In this document: piece by piece, positions 34,684 through 42,872 of the stretch | Position numbering within the stretch: the stretch's first letter is position 1 | Layout: each line of letters starts with the position of its first letter | Assembly (NCBI RefSeq): GCF_002295115.1 | Contig: NZ_NSFV01000010.1 | Span: forward strand, 118,650 to 182,649 | Direction: 5' to 3' | Source of the DNA: Mesorhizobium sp. WSM4311 | GTDB taxonomy: Bacteria > Pseudomonadota > Alphaproteobacteria > Rhizobiales > Rhizobiaceae | Length of the DNA: 64,000 nt | The notes under the pieces: generated by a model | Seen by the model: only the letters and a program-made list of their open reading frames with translations | Database searches by the model: none | What the model was told of the DNA's origin: nothing | Translations under genes and position numbers: made by a program

Positions 34684-36180
34684 ATGACGCTCAACTTCGA
34701 CCCGAGAGCGAAGGCCACGACGCTCTACCATGGCGAATTCCGGCCGATGTTCGTCGGCGGCAAGTGGGTCGCGGCGCGGTCCGGCGAGGAGATGCAGGCG
34801 CTGAACCCGGCGACGGGCGAGGTGCTGGCCACGGTGCCGCGCGGCGGGGCGGCCGATGTCGACGCGGCCGTGGCCGCCGCACGCGCGGCCTTCGAAGGGC
34901 CGTGGTCGAAATTCTCGCCCTATGAGCGACAATGCGTGCTGTTGCGCATCGCCGACCTGTTCGAGACGCATTGGGAAGAGCTCAGCGTTTCCGACACGCT
35001 CGACATGGGGCTGCCGATCACCCGCACGCTGGCCAACCGGCGCCGTGTCATCGGCATGCTGCGCTTCTATGGCGGCATGGCGACGGCGTTGCATGGCGAG
35101 GCGATCGACAACTCGATCCCTGGCGAGATCGTCTCCTTCACGAGGCGCGAGCCGGTCGGCGTCGTCGGCGCGATCATTCCCTGGAACGCGCCGACCGCCG
35201 CTTCGATCTGGAAGATCGCGCCGGCGCTGGCCACCGGCTGCACCATCGTGCTGAAGCCCTCGGAGGAGGCGTCGCTGACGCCGTTGCTGATCGCGCGTCT
35301 GATGCAGGAAGCCGGCGTGCCCGACGGCGTCGTCAACATCGTCACCGGCACCGGGGCGGAGGCCGGGGCGCGGCTCGCCGAACATCCCGACGTCAACAAG
35401 ATCGTCTTCACCGGCTCGACGCTGACCGGACAAGCCATCGCGCGGGCGGGAGTGGCCAACCTCAAGCGGGTTTCGCTGGAACTCGGCGGCAAGTCGCCGA
35501 TCATCGTCTGCCGTGACGCCGATATCGACAAAGCCGTTCCGGTCGCGGCGATGGCGGTGTTCGTGCATTCAGGGCAGATCTGCATCGCCGGTTCGCGGCT
35601 GTTCGTGGCGCGCGAAATCCACGACGAGTTCGTGCGCCGCGTCGCGGAATTCGCCGGCAGGCTGCGCATCGGCCACGGCATCGAGGCGGAAACCGAAATC
35701 GGGCCGCTGATCAATGCCAGGCAGGCCGGCAAGGTGGAGGGCTATATCAAGGCCGGCAGCGACGAGGGCGCGAAACTGGTCGCCGGCGGCTCGCGGCTGG
35801 CGGGCGCGCTTTATGACGGCGGCAACTTCATCGCGCCGACCGTCTTCGGTGCAGTGTCGGACAAGATGACCATTGCGCGTGAAGAGATTTTCGGACCGGT
35901 CATCTCGGCGATGCCCTTCGACACGCTCGACGAAGCGGTGGCGCGCGCCAATGCGACGCCCTATGGGCTCGCCGCCGGCATCTTCACCACGCATCTCGGC
36001 ACCGCGCACAAGCTGGCGCGCCGCATCAAGGCCGGCTCGGTCTGGGTCAACATGTACCACGCCATCGACCCGGCGGTGCCGTTCGGCGGCATGAAGATGT
36101 CCGGCTATGGACGCGAGGGCGGCATCGAGCATCTGCATGAGTATCTGGAGACCAAGTCTGTCTGGATCCAGACAGACTGA
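34684..36180 (+). CDS. NAD(P)-dependent aldehyde dehydrogenase
   Basis: A 498-residue aldehyde dehydrogenase. The catalytic Cys is in SGQICIAGSR (about residue 300), the general base Glu in LELGGKSP (about 267), and the cofactor strand in GVVGAIIPWNAP with FTGSTLTGQ. GAGGAGGAAGAG precedes the ATG at 34684. As the last gene of the sugar-acid operon it would oxidise the aldehyde released by the aldolase step or a semialdehyde from successive dehydrations. The 3' end contains a 24-bp perfect palindrome. Confidence 0.9.
   Translation: MTLNFDPRAKATTLYHGEFRPMFVGGKWVAARSGEEMQALNPATGEVLATVPRGGAADVDAAVAAARAAFEGPWSKFSPYERQCVLLRIADLFETHWEELSVSDTLDMGLPITRTLANRRRVIGMLRFYGGMATALHGEAIDNSIPGEIVSFTRREPVGVVGAIIPWNAPTAASIWKIAPALATGCTIVLKPSEEASLTPLLIARLMQEAGVPDGVVNIVTGTGAEAGARLAEHPDVNKIVFTGSTLTGQAIARAGVANLKRVSLELGGKSPIIVCRDADIDKAVPVAAMAVFVHSGQICIAGSRLFVAREIHDEFVRRVAEFAGRLRIGHGIEAETEIGPLINARQAGKVEGYIKAGSDEGAKLVAGGSRLAGALYDGGNFIAPTVFGAVSDKMTIAREEIFGPVISAMPFDTLDEAVARANATPYGLAAGIFTTHLGTAHKLARRIKAGSVWVNMYHAIDPAVPFGGMKMSGYGREGGIEHLHEYLETKSVWIQTD
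36155..36178. repeat. 24-bp perfect palindrome overlapping the aldehyde dehydrogenase stop
   Basis: AGTCTGTCTGGA is followed directly by its exact reverse complement TCCAGACAGACT, centred on GGATCC. It encodes the last residues (KSVWIQT) and ends on the first base of the TGA. In RNA it would fold into a stem of about 10 bp with a 4-base loop. It may act as a terminator or mRNA 3' end, although no T-run follows. Confidence 0.6.
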
Positions 36181-36285
36181 CGGGTGAATCTCGACACACC
36201 CTGGCGCGTGTGCGGGTCTGATGCGCTGTGCAGTTCGGTCCGGCGCAGGCAAATCGCGGGGCAGGCGAACCTGCCGGGGGAACCT

Positions 36286-36314
36286 TTGTTCGGCTGGTGA
36301 TTTTTGCCTATATA
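36286..36314 (+). promoter_or_regulatory. Candidate sigma-70 type promoter
   Basis: TTGTTC at 36286-36291 and TATATA at 36309-36314 are separated by 17 bases. Transcription would start near 36321, which fits translation of the small secreted protein from the ATG at 36346 with AGGAGG at 36331. Confidence 0.5.
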
Positions 36315-36345
36315 GGAAATACGAATGGCCAGGAGGGTGTTGGCG

Positions 36346-36621
36346 ATGACGACGAAACGGGTTGCGATCTGCGCTCTTGCCGTGGCGATGGCATGTGGCA
36401 TGTCAATGTCGGCATTCGCCGGGTCCAGGCATCGCCACCACCAGGCCGAGCCGGAACGCTACGTTCCCGCCGATGACGATCTCATCGGCTTCCTGTTCGG
36501 CGGTCCGCGCTACTACGACCAGCAGCTGTTCACGACGGCGGCGGGCGCCTGTTCCTACCACCGGGTCGGGCCGGATGCGAACGCGTTGAACAAGATCAAC
36601 GATCATCATTGCGGGAAATAG
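36346..36621 (+). CDS. Small secreted protein of unknown function
   Basis: A 91-residue protein with a Sec signal peptide (residues 1-25, hydrophobic core ICALAVAMACGMSMS, cleavage after AFA). The mature part is basic and histidine-rich at its start (SRHRHHQ), then acidic and aromatic (FLFGGPRYYDQQ), with two cysteines (GACSYH, HHCGK) that could form a disulphide. AGGAGG 9 bases upstream favours this ATG over one at 36325. No family recognised. Confidence 0.7.
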   Translation: MTTKRVAICALAVAMACGMSMSAFAGSRHRHHQAEPERYVPADDDLIGFLFGGPRYYDQQLFTTAAGACSYHRVGPDANALNKINDHHCGK

Positions 36622-36701
36622 CTGGCCGCTGGGCGGTCAGCGCAAGCCAGTGTCAGGCCCGGCAGCCAATAGCAATTCCAGCAGCCTGAAACTGGCTGAT
36701 T

Positions 36702-37799
36702 TCAACGGTTTGCAGCGGGACCCGCCAGTTCCGCGCGAATCTCGGTACCGTGTTCGTCGCGCGCGGGACCTTTCGTCGGCGTCTTTTGCGCCCACCCGGA
36801 AAAGCGCGGAGCGGCGGCTGCCTGCAGGACGCCGTCCACCGCCAGCCAGGAACCACGCGCGGCCATGTGTGGATGCTGTGCCGCCTCCCATGGATTGAGC
36901 ACGGGGGAGACGCAGGCGTCGGAACCTTCGAACAGGCCGGTCCATTCGTCGCGCGGTTTTGCGGCAAAGATCGCCGCCAGCCGGCTGCCGAGTTCCGGCC
37001 AGAGATCGCGGTCGAATTGCTTGGCGAATTGCGGATCGGCGGCGAGGCCGAGCCGGTCGAGAAACAGCGCATAGAATTTCGGCTCGATGCACTGGACGCT
37101 GATGAAACCGTCGTCGGCGGTGCGATAGACGCGGCACCAGTGCGGGCCGTCGAGAAGGCTTTGGCCGCGTTCGGCGACGAGCCCGCCGGACTGGCCGAGC
37201 ACCATCAGCAGGTTCATCATGTGGGCCGAGCCGTCGACGATGGCCGCGTCGACCACCGTGCCCTGGCCGCCGGCACGCGCGCTCATGATGGCGGCCAGCA
37301 TGCCGATCACCAGGTAAAGCGCGCCGCCGCCTATGTCGCCGGTGAGCGTCGGCGGCGCCATCGGCGGCTCGCCCGGCAAGGAGGCGTACCACAGCGCGCC
37401 GGACACGCCGGTATAATTCAAATCATGCCCGGCGGTGCGGGCGAACGGGCCGTCCTGGCCCCAGCCGGTCATGCGGCCGTAGACCAGGCCTGGATTGGCC
37501 GCAAGGCAGGCCTCCGGGCCGAGGCCGAGGCGCTCCATGACGCCGGGCCGAAATCCCTCGATCAGACCCTCGGCGGTGGCGATGAGGCGCATCAGCACGG
37601 CGACATCCCCGGCATCCCGGAGATCGAGCGCGATGGAGCGCTTGCCGCGATCGAGCAGCGAGCGTTCGGGCAGGCCAGGCACAGGCGCCTGCTTGCGGTG
37701 GACGACGATGACATCGGCGCCGAGATCGGCGAACAACATGCCGGCGAAAGGCGCCGGCCCGAGCGCCTCGATCTCGACGATTCGCGTCCCTTTCAGCAT
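36702..37799 (-). CDS. CaiB/BaiF CoA-transferase family protein (alpha-methylacyl-CoA racemase-like)
   Basis: A 365-residue class III CoA-transferase superfamily protein. It begins GTRIVEIEALGPAPFAGMLFADLGADV and has GRMTGWGQDGPFARTAGHDLNYTGVSGAL. The His-Asp in AGHDLNY matches the catalytic region of alpha-methylacyl-CoA racemase, so racemase is preferred over formyl- or succinyl-CoA transferase. The ATG at 37799 follows GTGGAG; an upstream GTG at 37811 and a TTG at 37838 are possible. It is divergent from the luciferase-like gene, with a 105-base shared promoter region. Confidence 0.83.
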   Translation of the reverse strand: MLKGTRIVEIEALGPAPFAGMLFADLGADVIVVHRKQAPVPGLPERSLLDRGKRSIALDLRDAGDVAVLMRLIATAEGLIEGFRPGVMERLGLGPEACLAANPGLVYGRMTGWGQDGPFARTAGHDLNYTGVSGALWYASLPGEPPMAPPTLTGDIGGGALYLVIGMLAAIMSARAGGQGTVVDAAIVDGSAHMMNLLMVLGQSGGLVAERGQSLLDGPHWCRVYRTADDGFISVQCIEPKFYALFLDRLGLAADPQFAKQFDRDLWPELGSRLAAIFAAKPRDEWTGLFEGSDACVSPVLNPWEAAQHPHMAARGSWLAVDGVLQAAAAPRFSGWAQKTPTKGPARDEHGTEIRAELAGPAANR

Positions 37800-37904
37800 T
37801 CCATTCTCCACGGCGTTCAAGCCCAGAGTACGGCGCAAGGTGACGGTGTGTAACCCCGCTGTTTTGGCATTGAAGCACGCGCCGCTCGCATATACTTCAG
37901 GGCC

Positions 37905-38927
37905 ATGAAAAAAATCGGTTTTCTGTCATTCGGGCACTGGACGCCCTCGTCGCAATCGCAGGTGCGCTCGGCTTCCGACGCGCTGCTGCAATCCATCGAT
38001 CTCGCCGTCGCGGCCGAGGAGCTCGGCGCTGACGGCGCCTATTTCCGGGTGCATCATTTCGCCCGCCAGCTTGCCTCGCCGTTTCCGCTGCTGGCGGCGG
38101 TGGGCGCCAAGACCAGCCGCATCGAGATCGGCACGGCGGTCATCGACATGCGCTATGAGAATCCGTTCTACATGGCCGAGGATGCCGGTGCCGCCGACAT
38201 CATCGCCGGCGGGCGGCTGCAGCTTGGCATCAGCCGTGGCTCGCCAGAGCAGGTGATCGATGGCTGGCGCTATTTCGGCTACCAGCCGCAGGAAGGCAAA
38301 AGCGACGCCGACATGGCGCGGCATCACGCCGAGGTCTTTCTCGACACGCTGCGCGGCGAGGGGTTCGCGCAACCCAATCCACGGCCGATGTTCCCCAACC
38401 CGCCCGGCCTGCTTCGGCTCGAGCCGCATTCGGAAGGTCTGCGCGAGCGTATCTGGTGGGGCGCGGCCACCAACGCCACTTCGGAATGGGCGGCCAGGCT
38501 CGGCATGAATCTGCAGAGCTCGACGCTCAAATTCGACGAAAGCGGCAAGCCCTTCCACATCCAGCAGGCCGAACAGATCCGGATCTATCGCGAGGCGTGG
38601 AAAGCGGCAGGACACGCGCGTGAACCACGCGTCTCGGTCAGCCGCAGCATCTTCGCGCTGGTCGACGACCGCGACCGCGCCTATTTCGGCCGCGGCAACG
38701 AGAGCCGCGACCAGATCGGTTTCATCGAGGAAAATACGCGAGCGATCTTCGGCCGCAGCTACGCCGCCGAGCCTGACGTGCTGATAAAGGAGCTGGCGCA
38801 GGACGAGGCGATCGCCGAGGCCGACACGCTGCTGCTGACCGTGCCCAACCAGCTCGGCGTCGACTACAACGCCCACGTCATCGAGGCGATCCTGACCCAT
38901 GTCGCGCCGGCCCTGGGCTGGCGCTGA
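37905..38927 (+). CDS. LLM-class flavin-dependent oxidoreductase
   Basis: A 340-residue luciferase-like TIM-barrel protein. Typical features are AEELGADGAYFRVHHFA (about residues 37-53), RIEIGTAVIDMRYENPFYMAEDAGAADI and LQLGISRGSPEQVI. It probably uses reduced FMN from a separate reductase; the flavin reductase at 22235 is too distant to assign as partner. Substrate unknown. Divergent from the CoA-transferase family gene. Confidence 0.83.
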   Translation: MKKIGFLSFGHWTPSSQSQVRSASDALLQSIDLAVAAEELGADGAYFRVHHFARQLASPFPLLAAVGAKTSRIEIGTAVIDMRYENPFYMAEDAGAADIIAGGRLQLGISRGSPEQVIDGWRYFGYQPQEGKSDADMARHHAEVFLDTLRGEGFAQPNPRPMFPNPPGLLRLEPHSEGLRERIWWGAATNATSEWAARLGMNLQSSTLKFDESGKPFHIQQAEQIRIYREAWKAAGHAREPRVSVSRSIFALVDDRDRAYFGRGNESRDQIGFIEENTRAIFGRSYAAEPDVLIKELAQDEAIAEADTLLLTVPNQLGVDYNAHVIEAILTHVAPALGWR

Positions 38928-38980
38928 CGGCCGCGCCATGTAACCATCGATCGCGGTTGGCGATTCAGGAGGTTCACGGC

Positions 38981-39628
38981 ATGGCGAAGAAGGCTTTGAT
39001 TGCCTGGGGTGGTTGGGAAGGCCACACGCCCGAACGCAGCGCCAACGTCATCCGCGCGCTGCTTCAGCGCAACGGGTTCGATGTCACGCTGGGCCAGGGC
39101 ACGGCGATGTTCGCCGATCCGGAACTGCCTTCCTTCGACCTCATCGTGCCTGCCATCACCATGTCGACGATCGAGAAGGCCGAGCTGCAGAACCTGACGG
39201 CCGCGGTTCGCGAGGGAACAGGCCTCGGCGGTTTCCACGGCACGATGGGCGACAGCTTCCGCAACGAGCCCGACTACCAGTTCATGACCGGGGGCCAATG
39301 GGTCGCGCACCCCGGCAACATCATCGACTATCGGGTGGTGATCACACAGCCCGACGACCCGATCACCAGAGGCGTCGGTGATTTCGCATACCGGTCGGAG
39401 CAGTATTACATGCATGTAGACCCCAGCAACGAGGTGCTGGCGACGACCACTTTCAGCGACGCGCATTTCCCGGGCATCGATGGTGTCGTCATGCCGGTGG
39501 TCTGGAAGCGAAGGTATGGCGCGGGGAAGGTGTTTTACAGTTCCCTTGGGCACACCGCGGACGAGTTCGCGGTGCCGGAAATGGCGCTGATTGTCGAGCG
39601 CGGTCTGCTGTGGGCGGCGCGGGGGTAG
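38981..39628 (+). CDS. ThuA domain protein
   Basis: A 215-residue ThuA-like protein with a class I glutamine-amidotransferase-like fold. GGFHGTMGDSFR and FMTGGQWVAHPG are hallmark segments, and EQYYMHVDPSNEVLATT follows. AGGAGG lies 8 bases before the ATG at 38981. ThuA proteins are linked to sugar or trehalose-derivative metabolism in rhizobia, but this gene stands away from any sugar operon; function uncertain. Confidence 0.85.
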   Translation: MAKKALIAWGGWEGHTPERSANVIRALLQRNGFDVTLGQGTAMFADPELPSFDLIVPAITMSTIEKAELQNLTAAVREGTGLGGFHGTMGDSFRNEPDYQFMTGGQWVAHPGNIIDYRVVITQPDDPITRGVGDFAYRSEQYYMHVDPSNEVLATTTFSDAHFPGIDGVVMPVVWKRRYGAGKVFYSSLGHTADEFAVPEMALIVERGLLWAARG

Positions 39629-39690
39629 CGGCACGCGAAATCCCGTGAAAATCTGGGCCGAATTCGCTGGGACATCTACGGAGATATCCA

Positions 39691-40038
39691 ATGAGTGATT
39701 TCAACTGGTCCACATCCGAGAAGAAGCTCGCGCGCCATGCCTTCGATACGGCTCTTGAGACGGCCCTCGCAAAGACGATGGCCGAATTCAAAAGCAAGGC
39801 CGGTGCGGTGACGCAGCCCTCCGAGATGTGGGAGCTGGAAGACTATTTGCGCGAACGGCGGCGGGACATCGATCGGACGTTCGATTACCGCTATTCCCAG
39901 CTTCTCTACGTGTTTGCGCAGCTCATTCGCGCAGGTTATCTCGATGAAAAGCTGCTTGTCGGCTTGTCGCAGGACAAACGAGACGTCATTCAGCGGGACT
40001 TGGCCTTTGTGGCGAGTCGCTCGGCCAGCTTTCCGTGA
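39691..40038 (+). CDS. Fluorescence recovery protein (FRP)-like protein
   Basis: A 115-residue, mainly helical, highly charged protein. From memory of Synechocystis FRP it aligns without gaps at an offset of +3. Trp47, Asp51, Arg57 and Asp61 in EMWELEDYLRERRRDID correspond to FRP Trp50, Asp54, Arg60 and Asp64, and LLYVFAQL to LFVFAQL; Glu50 replaces His53. In cyanobacteria FRP binds the orange carotenoid protein and speeds its relaxation. No orange carotenoid protein gene is visible here, so this is an FRP-like protein with an unknown partner. GGAGATATCCA precedes the ATG. It stands alone between ThuA and an acetyltransferase. Confidence 0.75.
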   Translation: MSDFNWSTSEKKLARHAFDTALETALAKTMAEFKSKAGAVTQPSEMWELEDYLRERRRDIDRTFDYRYSQLLYVFAQLIRAGYLDEKLLVGLSQDKRDVIQRDLAFVASRSASFP

Positions 40039-40071
40039 CGGCCGGTCAAGACCAACCATGGCTTGGAAAAA

Positions 40072-40662
40072 ATGGGATTTGCAAGAAGACTTCGAACCAT
40101 GCTCGGTCTTCGACGAGCGCCAAAGCCGGAAAACATACCGCAGCACGCATCGATCGGGCGAAGAACGCTCTTCTACACAAAGCCCAGCAATATTTATGGC
40201 TGTGACGAGACCTCACCGCTTGAAATAGGAGCGTTCTGCTCCATTGCGGAGGAGACGCTATTCCTTTGTCGTGCCAATCATCCGACGCACTTTGTCTCGA
40301 CTTTTCCATTCGAAGTTCACATGACAAATTCGATCGCGGCATATGATGATCTGGTGGTCAACGGGCCGACAAAAATCGGCAACGACGTATGGATTGGTCG
40401 ACGCGCAATCATCCTGCCGGGAATAACCATTGGAGACGGTGCCGTTGTCGGAGCCGGCTCGGTCGTCACCAAGGACGTGGCGCCCTACGCGGTCGTGGCG
40501 GGAAATCCTGCCAGGTTCATCCGGAACAGGTTTACCGATGACCAGATCGCGAGTTTGCTCGCTATACGCTGGTGGGAATGGAGCGACGAGAGGATCAAGG
40601 CCGACCTGCCGACCTTCTATGGATCCATTGATGCCTTCATCGCCGCCAACCGCGCATCATAG
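40072..40662 (+). CDS. Hexapeptide-repeat acetyltransferase (CatB/Vat-like)
   Basis: A 196-residue left-handed beta-helix acyltransferase. Hexapeptide turns are seen in IGAFCSIAEE, IGNDVWIGRRAIILPGITIGDGAVVGAGSVVTKDV and AVVAGNPARFI. The segment ANHPTHFVSTFPFE carries the catalytic His region of xenobiotic or sugar O-acetyltransferases. The start may be the ATG at 40072 or a TTG at 40063. Substrate could be a polysaccharide sugar or a small antibiotic; sequence alone does not decide. Confidence 0.83.
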   Translation: MGFARRLRTMLGLRRAPKPENIPQHASIGRRTLFYTKPSNIYGCDETSPLEIGAFCSIAEETLFLCRANHPTHFVSTFPFEVHMTNSIAAYDDLVVNGPTKIGNDVWIGRRAIILPGITIGDGAVVGAGSVVTKDVAPYAVVAGNPARFIRNRFTDDQIASLLAIRWWEWSDERIKADLPTFYGSIDAFIAANRAS

Positions 40663-40704
40663 CCCAACGGCGTCAATCCAGAATCCATGGAACTGCTTTC
40701 CGCT

Positions 40705-40720
40705 TGTGCCGAACGGCACA
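40705..40720. terminator. Candidate bidirectional terminator hairpin
   Basis: TGTGCCG-AA-CGGCACA forms a 7-bp perfect stem in the 66-base gap between the convergent acetyltransferase and amidase genes. Symmetrical, without a T-run. Confidence 0.4.
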
Positions 40721-40728
40721 TCATGCCC

Positions 40729-42759
40729 TCACTCAATTCCTCCCGTGATCACATAGGCGCCGGCGCTGCGTCCATCCTCCAACCGCACCACCACTGTCAC
40801 GATCGAGCCATAGGAGCCGCGCCAGACGCTGTGGAGGCGCTGATGCTCGGCGGCCGGCACGAGTGCACGCCCGCTGAAGCGCGCCGCGGCCCGCTGCATC
40901 GCGACCGGCTCTCCGTTGACATGGACTTCGACGTCGGCGTCTTTGGCTTCGGTTGGCTCGACAGGCAGGTCGAGCGTAACTGTGATCTCGTCCTGATCTC
41001 CGGAACTGCGCGTCTCAGCGGCGAGCGCGATGGCAAGTCGCGGTGGCGCCTTGCCATTGCCGGCTCGGCTGGGTCGTCCTGAAAACACATCGTCGGTCAG
41101 CTCGGGCGTGCGTGGCGGGCTTGTGCGGCGCTGGGTGGCGCGCTCGAAATCGCCGGCCATGCGCAGCAGTTTTTCATCGTCATAGGCCTTGCCGGCGAAG
41201 GTCAGGCCGACCGGCATGCCGATGTCGGCCATCGTGCCCATCGGCACGGTGACGGTCGGGATGCCGAAATGGCGCCAGACAAGATTGCCGTTGGCGACCC
41301 AGGTGCCGTTGCGCCAGGCAAGGTCCGCCGACGCCTCGTTAATGTCGGCGTTGGCCGGGCCGACATCGGCGGCGGCTGGCAGCACCACGGCGTCGATGCC
41401 TTGCGCGTCGAGCCAGTCCTCGAAATCGATCCGCCGTGTCGCTTCCAGCCCTTTCAGGCCGTCTTCAAGCGTTGGGATGTCCCTGAAGGGCGTGACGCCG
41501 GATTTGGCGCGTTCGACATAGTCCGCCAGGTCGAAGCCGTCCTCATAGCGGTCGGGCAGCGTGCCGGGCGGCTGCGGGAAGATCTTCGGGCCATCGACCG
41601 AAGCGAGATCGTGCAGGGCCGGGTCGGCGTTGGCGCGCAGGAAATCGTCCCAGCCCCAGATGCAGAGATCCCAGATTTCGCGGTCGGCGAAATCCGGCGG
41701 CACCAGCCCGCGCTCGACCATGGTGCGGGCGCCGGGACGGTCGCGCTCGTAGTTGGAGACGACGGGGAAATCGACTTCGACCACTTCGGCGCCAAGCCGT
41801 TCGAGGTCGGCCGCCGCCTGTCCCCACAGGGCGAGCACCGAGGCACGGGTTTCGATCGGTTTATCGGCCTCGCTGTCGCGGCCGATATACATTTTCGGCA
41901 CGCCGAGCCGCTTGCCTTTCAGTGAGCCCGCAAGCACCAGATCGGCACAGCGCTGCGGCCGCACTTGAGAGCTTTTCGGCAGCGCGACCCAAGGCTGCGC
42001 ACGCCAGAAATCGCCGCGCGTCTGCGGGTCGTCGGCGACGATCACGTCGAGCAGTTCGAGCATGTCAGGCATGGTCCGCGTGTGCGGCACCACGACATCC
42101 ATGGTCGGCACCAATGGCCAGTTGCCGCGCACGGAAATGACGCCGCGCGACGGCGTGTAGGCGACCAGCGCATTGTTGGTGGCCGGCGCCCGGCCGGACG
42201 ACCAGGTCTCCTCGCCGAGCCCGAAGGCGCAGAAGCTGGCGGCCGTTGCGGTGCCGGACCCGTTGGACGACCCCGAGGCGAAGGCGGCGGTCAGGTAATC
42301 GGCATTGTAGGGGCTTTCGGCGCGGCCATAGACGCCGCGCTGCATGCCGCCATTGGCCATCGGTGGCATGTTGGTGAGGCCGATCAGCACCGCGCCGCCG
42401 GCGCGCAGCCGGGCGATGGTGAAGGCGTCCTCATTGGCGACCAGGTGCTCGAAGGCCGGCGAGCCGGCGGCGACCGTCAGGCCTTTGACCTTGTAGCTGT
42501 CCTTGGCGGTGTAGGGGATGCCGTCGAGCGGGCCGAGCAAGGTATTGTTGCGCCGCCGCTGGTCGGAAGCCGCTGCTTCTTCGAACATGGACGGATTGAG
42601 CACGGGGACGGCGTTGAGGCTGACGCCATGCCGGTCGAAATGCGCGATCCGCCTGAGATACGCCGCGACCAGCTCGACGCTGGTGACCGTGCCGTCATCG
42701 AGGGCGCGGCGCAGTTGATGGATCGTCGCTTCGACGAGATGAAGGCTGGCATCGGTCAT
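40729..42759 (-). CDS. Amidase-signature enzyme with a C-terminal beta-sandwich-like extension
   Basis: A 676-residue amidase, about 150 residues longer than usual. The Ser-Ser-Lys triad can be placed at Lys86 (TAKDSYK), Ser164/165 (SGSSNGSG) and Ser188 (GEETWSSGR). The last replaces the usual G-T-D-T-G-G-S motif by G-E-E-T-W-S-S, which still keeps the nucleophile Ser. Residues about 540-676 form an extra domain with alternating beta-strands (EITVTLDLPVE, VEVHVNG, IVTVVVRLEDG), resembling an Ig-like module. The ATG at 42759 is preferred to a GTG 3 bases upstream. It lies downstream of a sugar importer and an oxidoreductase; the amide substrate is unknown. Confidence 0.83.
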   Translation of the reverse strand: MTDASLHLVEATIHQLRRALDDGTVTSVELVAAYLRRIAHFDRHGVSLNAVPVLNPSMFEEAAASDQRRRNNTLLGPLDGIPYTAKDSYKVKGLTVAAGSPAFEHLVANEDAFTIARLRAGGAVLIGLTNMPPMANGGMQRGVYGRAESPYNADYLTAAFASGSSNGSGTATAASFCAFGLGEETWSSGRAPATNNALVAYTPSRGVISVRGNWPLVPTMDVVVPHTRTMPDMLELLDVIVADDPQTRGDFWRAQPWVALPKSSQVRPQRCADLVLAGSLKGKRLGVPKMYIGRDSEADKPIETRASVLALWGQAAADLERLGAEVVEVDFPVVSNYERDRPGARTMVERGLVPPDFADREIWDLCIWGWDDFLRANADPALHDLASVDGPKIFPQPPGTLPDRYEDGFDLADYVERAKSGVTPFRDIPTLEDGLKGLEATRRIDFEDWLDAQGIDAVVLPAAADVGPANADINEASADLAWRNGTWVANGNLVWRHFGIPTVTVPMGTMADIGMPVGLTFAGKAYDDEKLLRMAGDFERATQRRTSPPRTPELTDDVFSGRPSRAGNGKAPPRLAIALAAETRSSGDQDEITVTLDLPVEPTEAKDADVEVHVNGEPVAMQRAAARFSGRALVPAAEHQRLHSVWRGSYGSIVTVVVRLEDGRSAGAYVITGGIE

Positions 42760-42872
42760 CACGGGTCCCAGGCTGTTATCTGTATGCCATGGATGAGCGA
42801 GCCCGCTTCCTTCGGCAAGGGCCAGCAGTCAATCTTTGTCGGAACGTGGTTTTCCTGCCTTGCCGACAGTGC

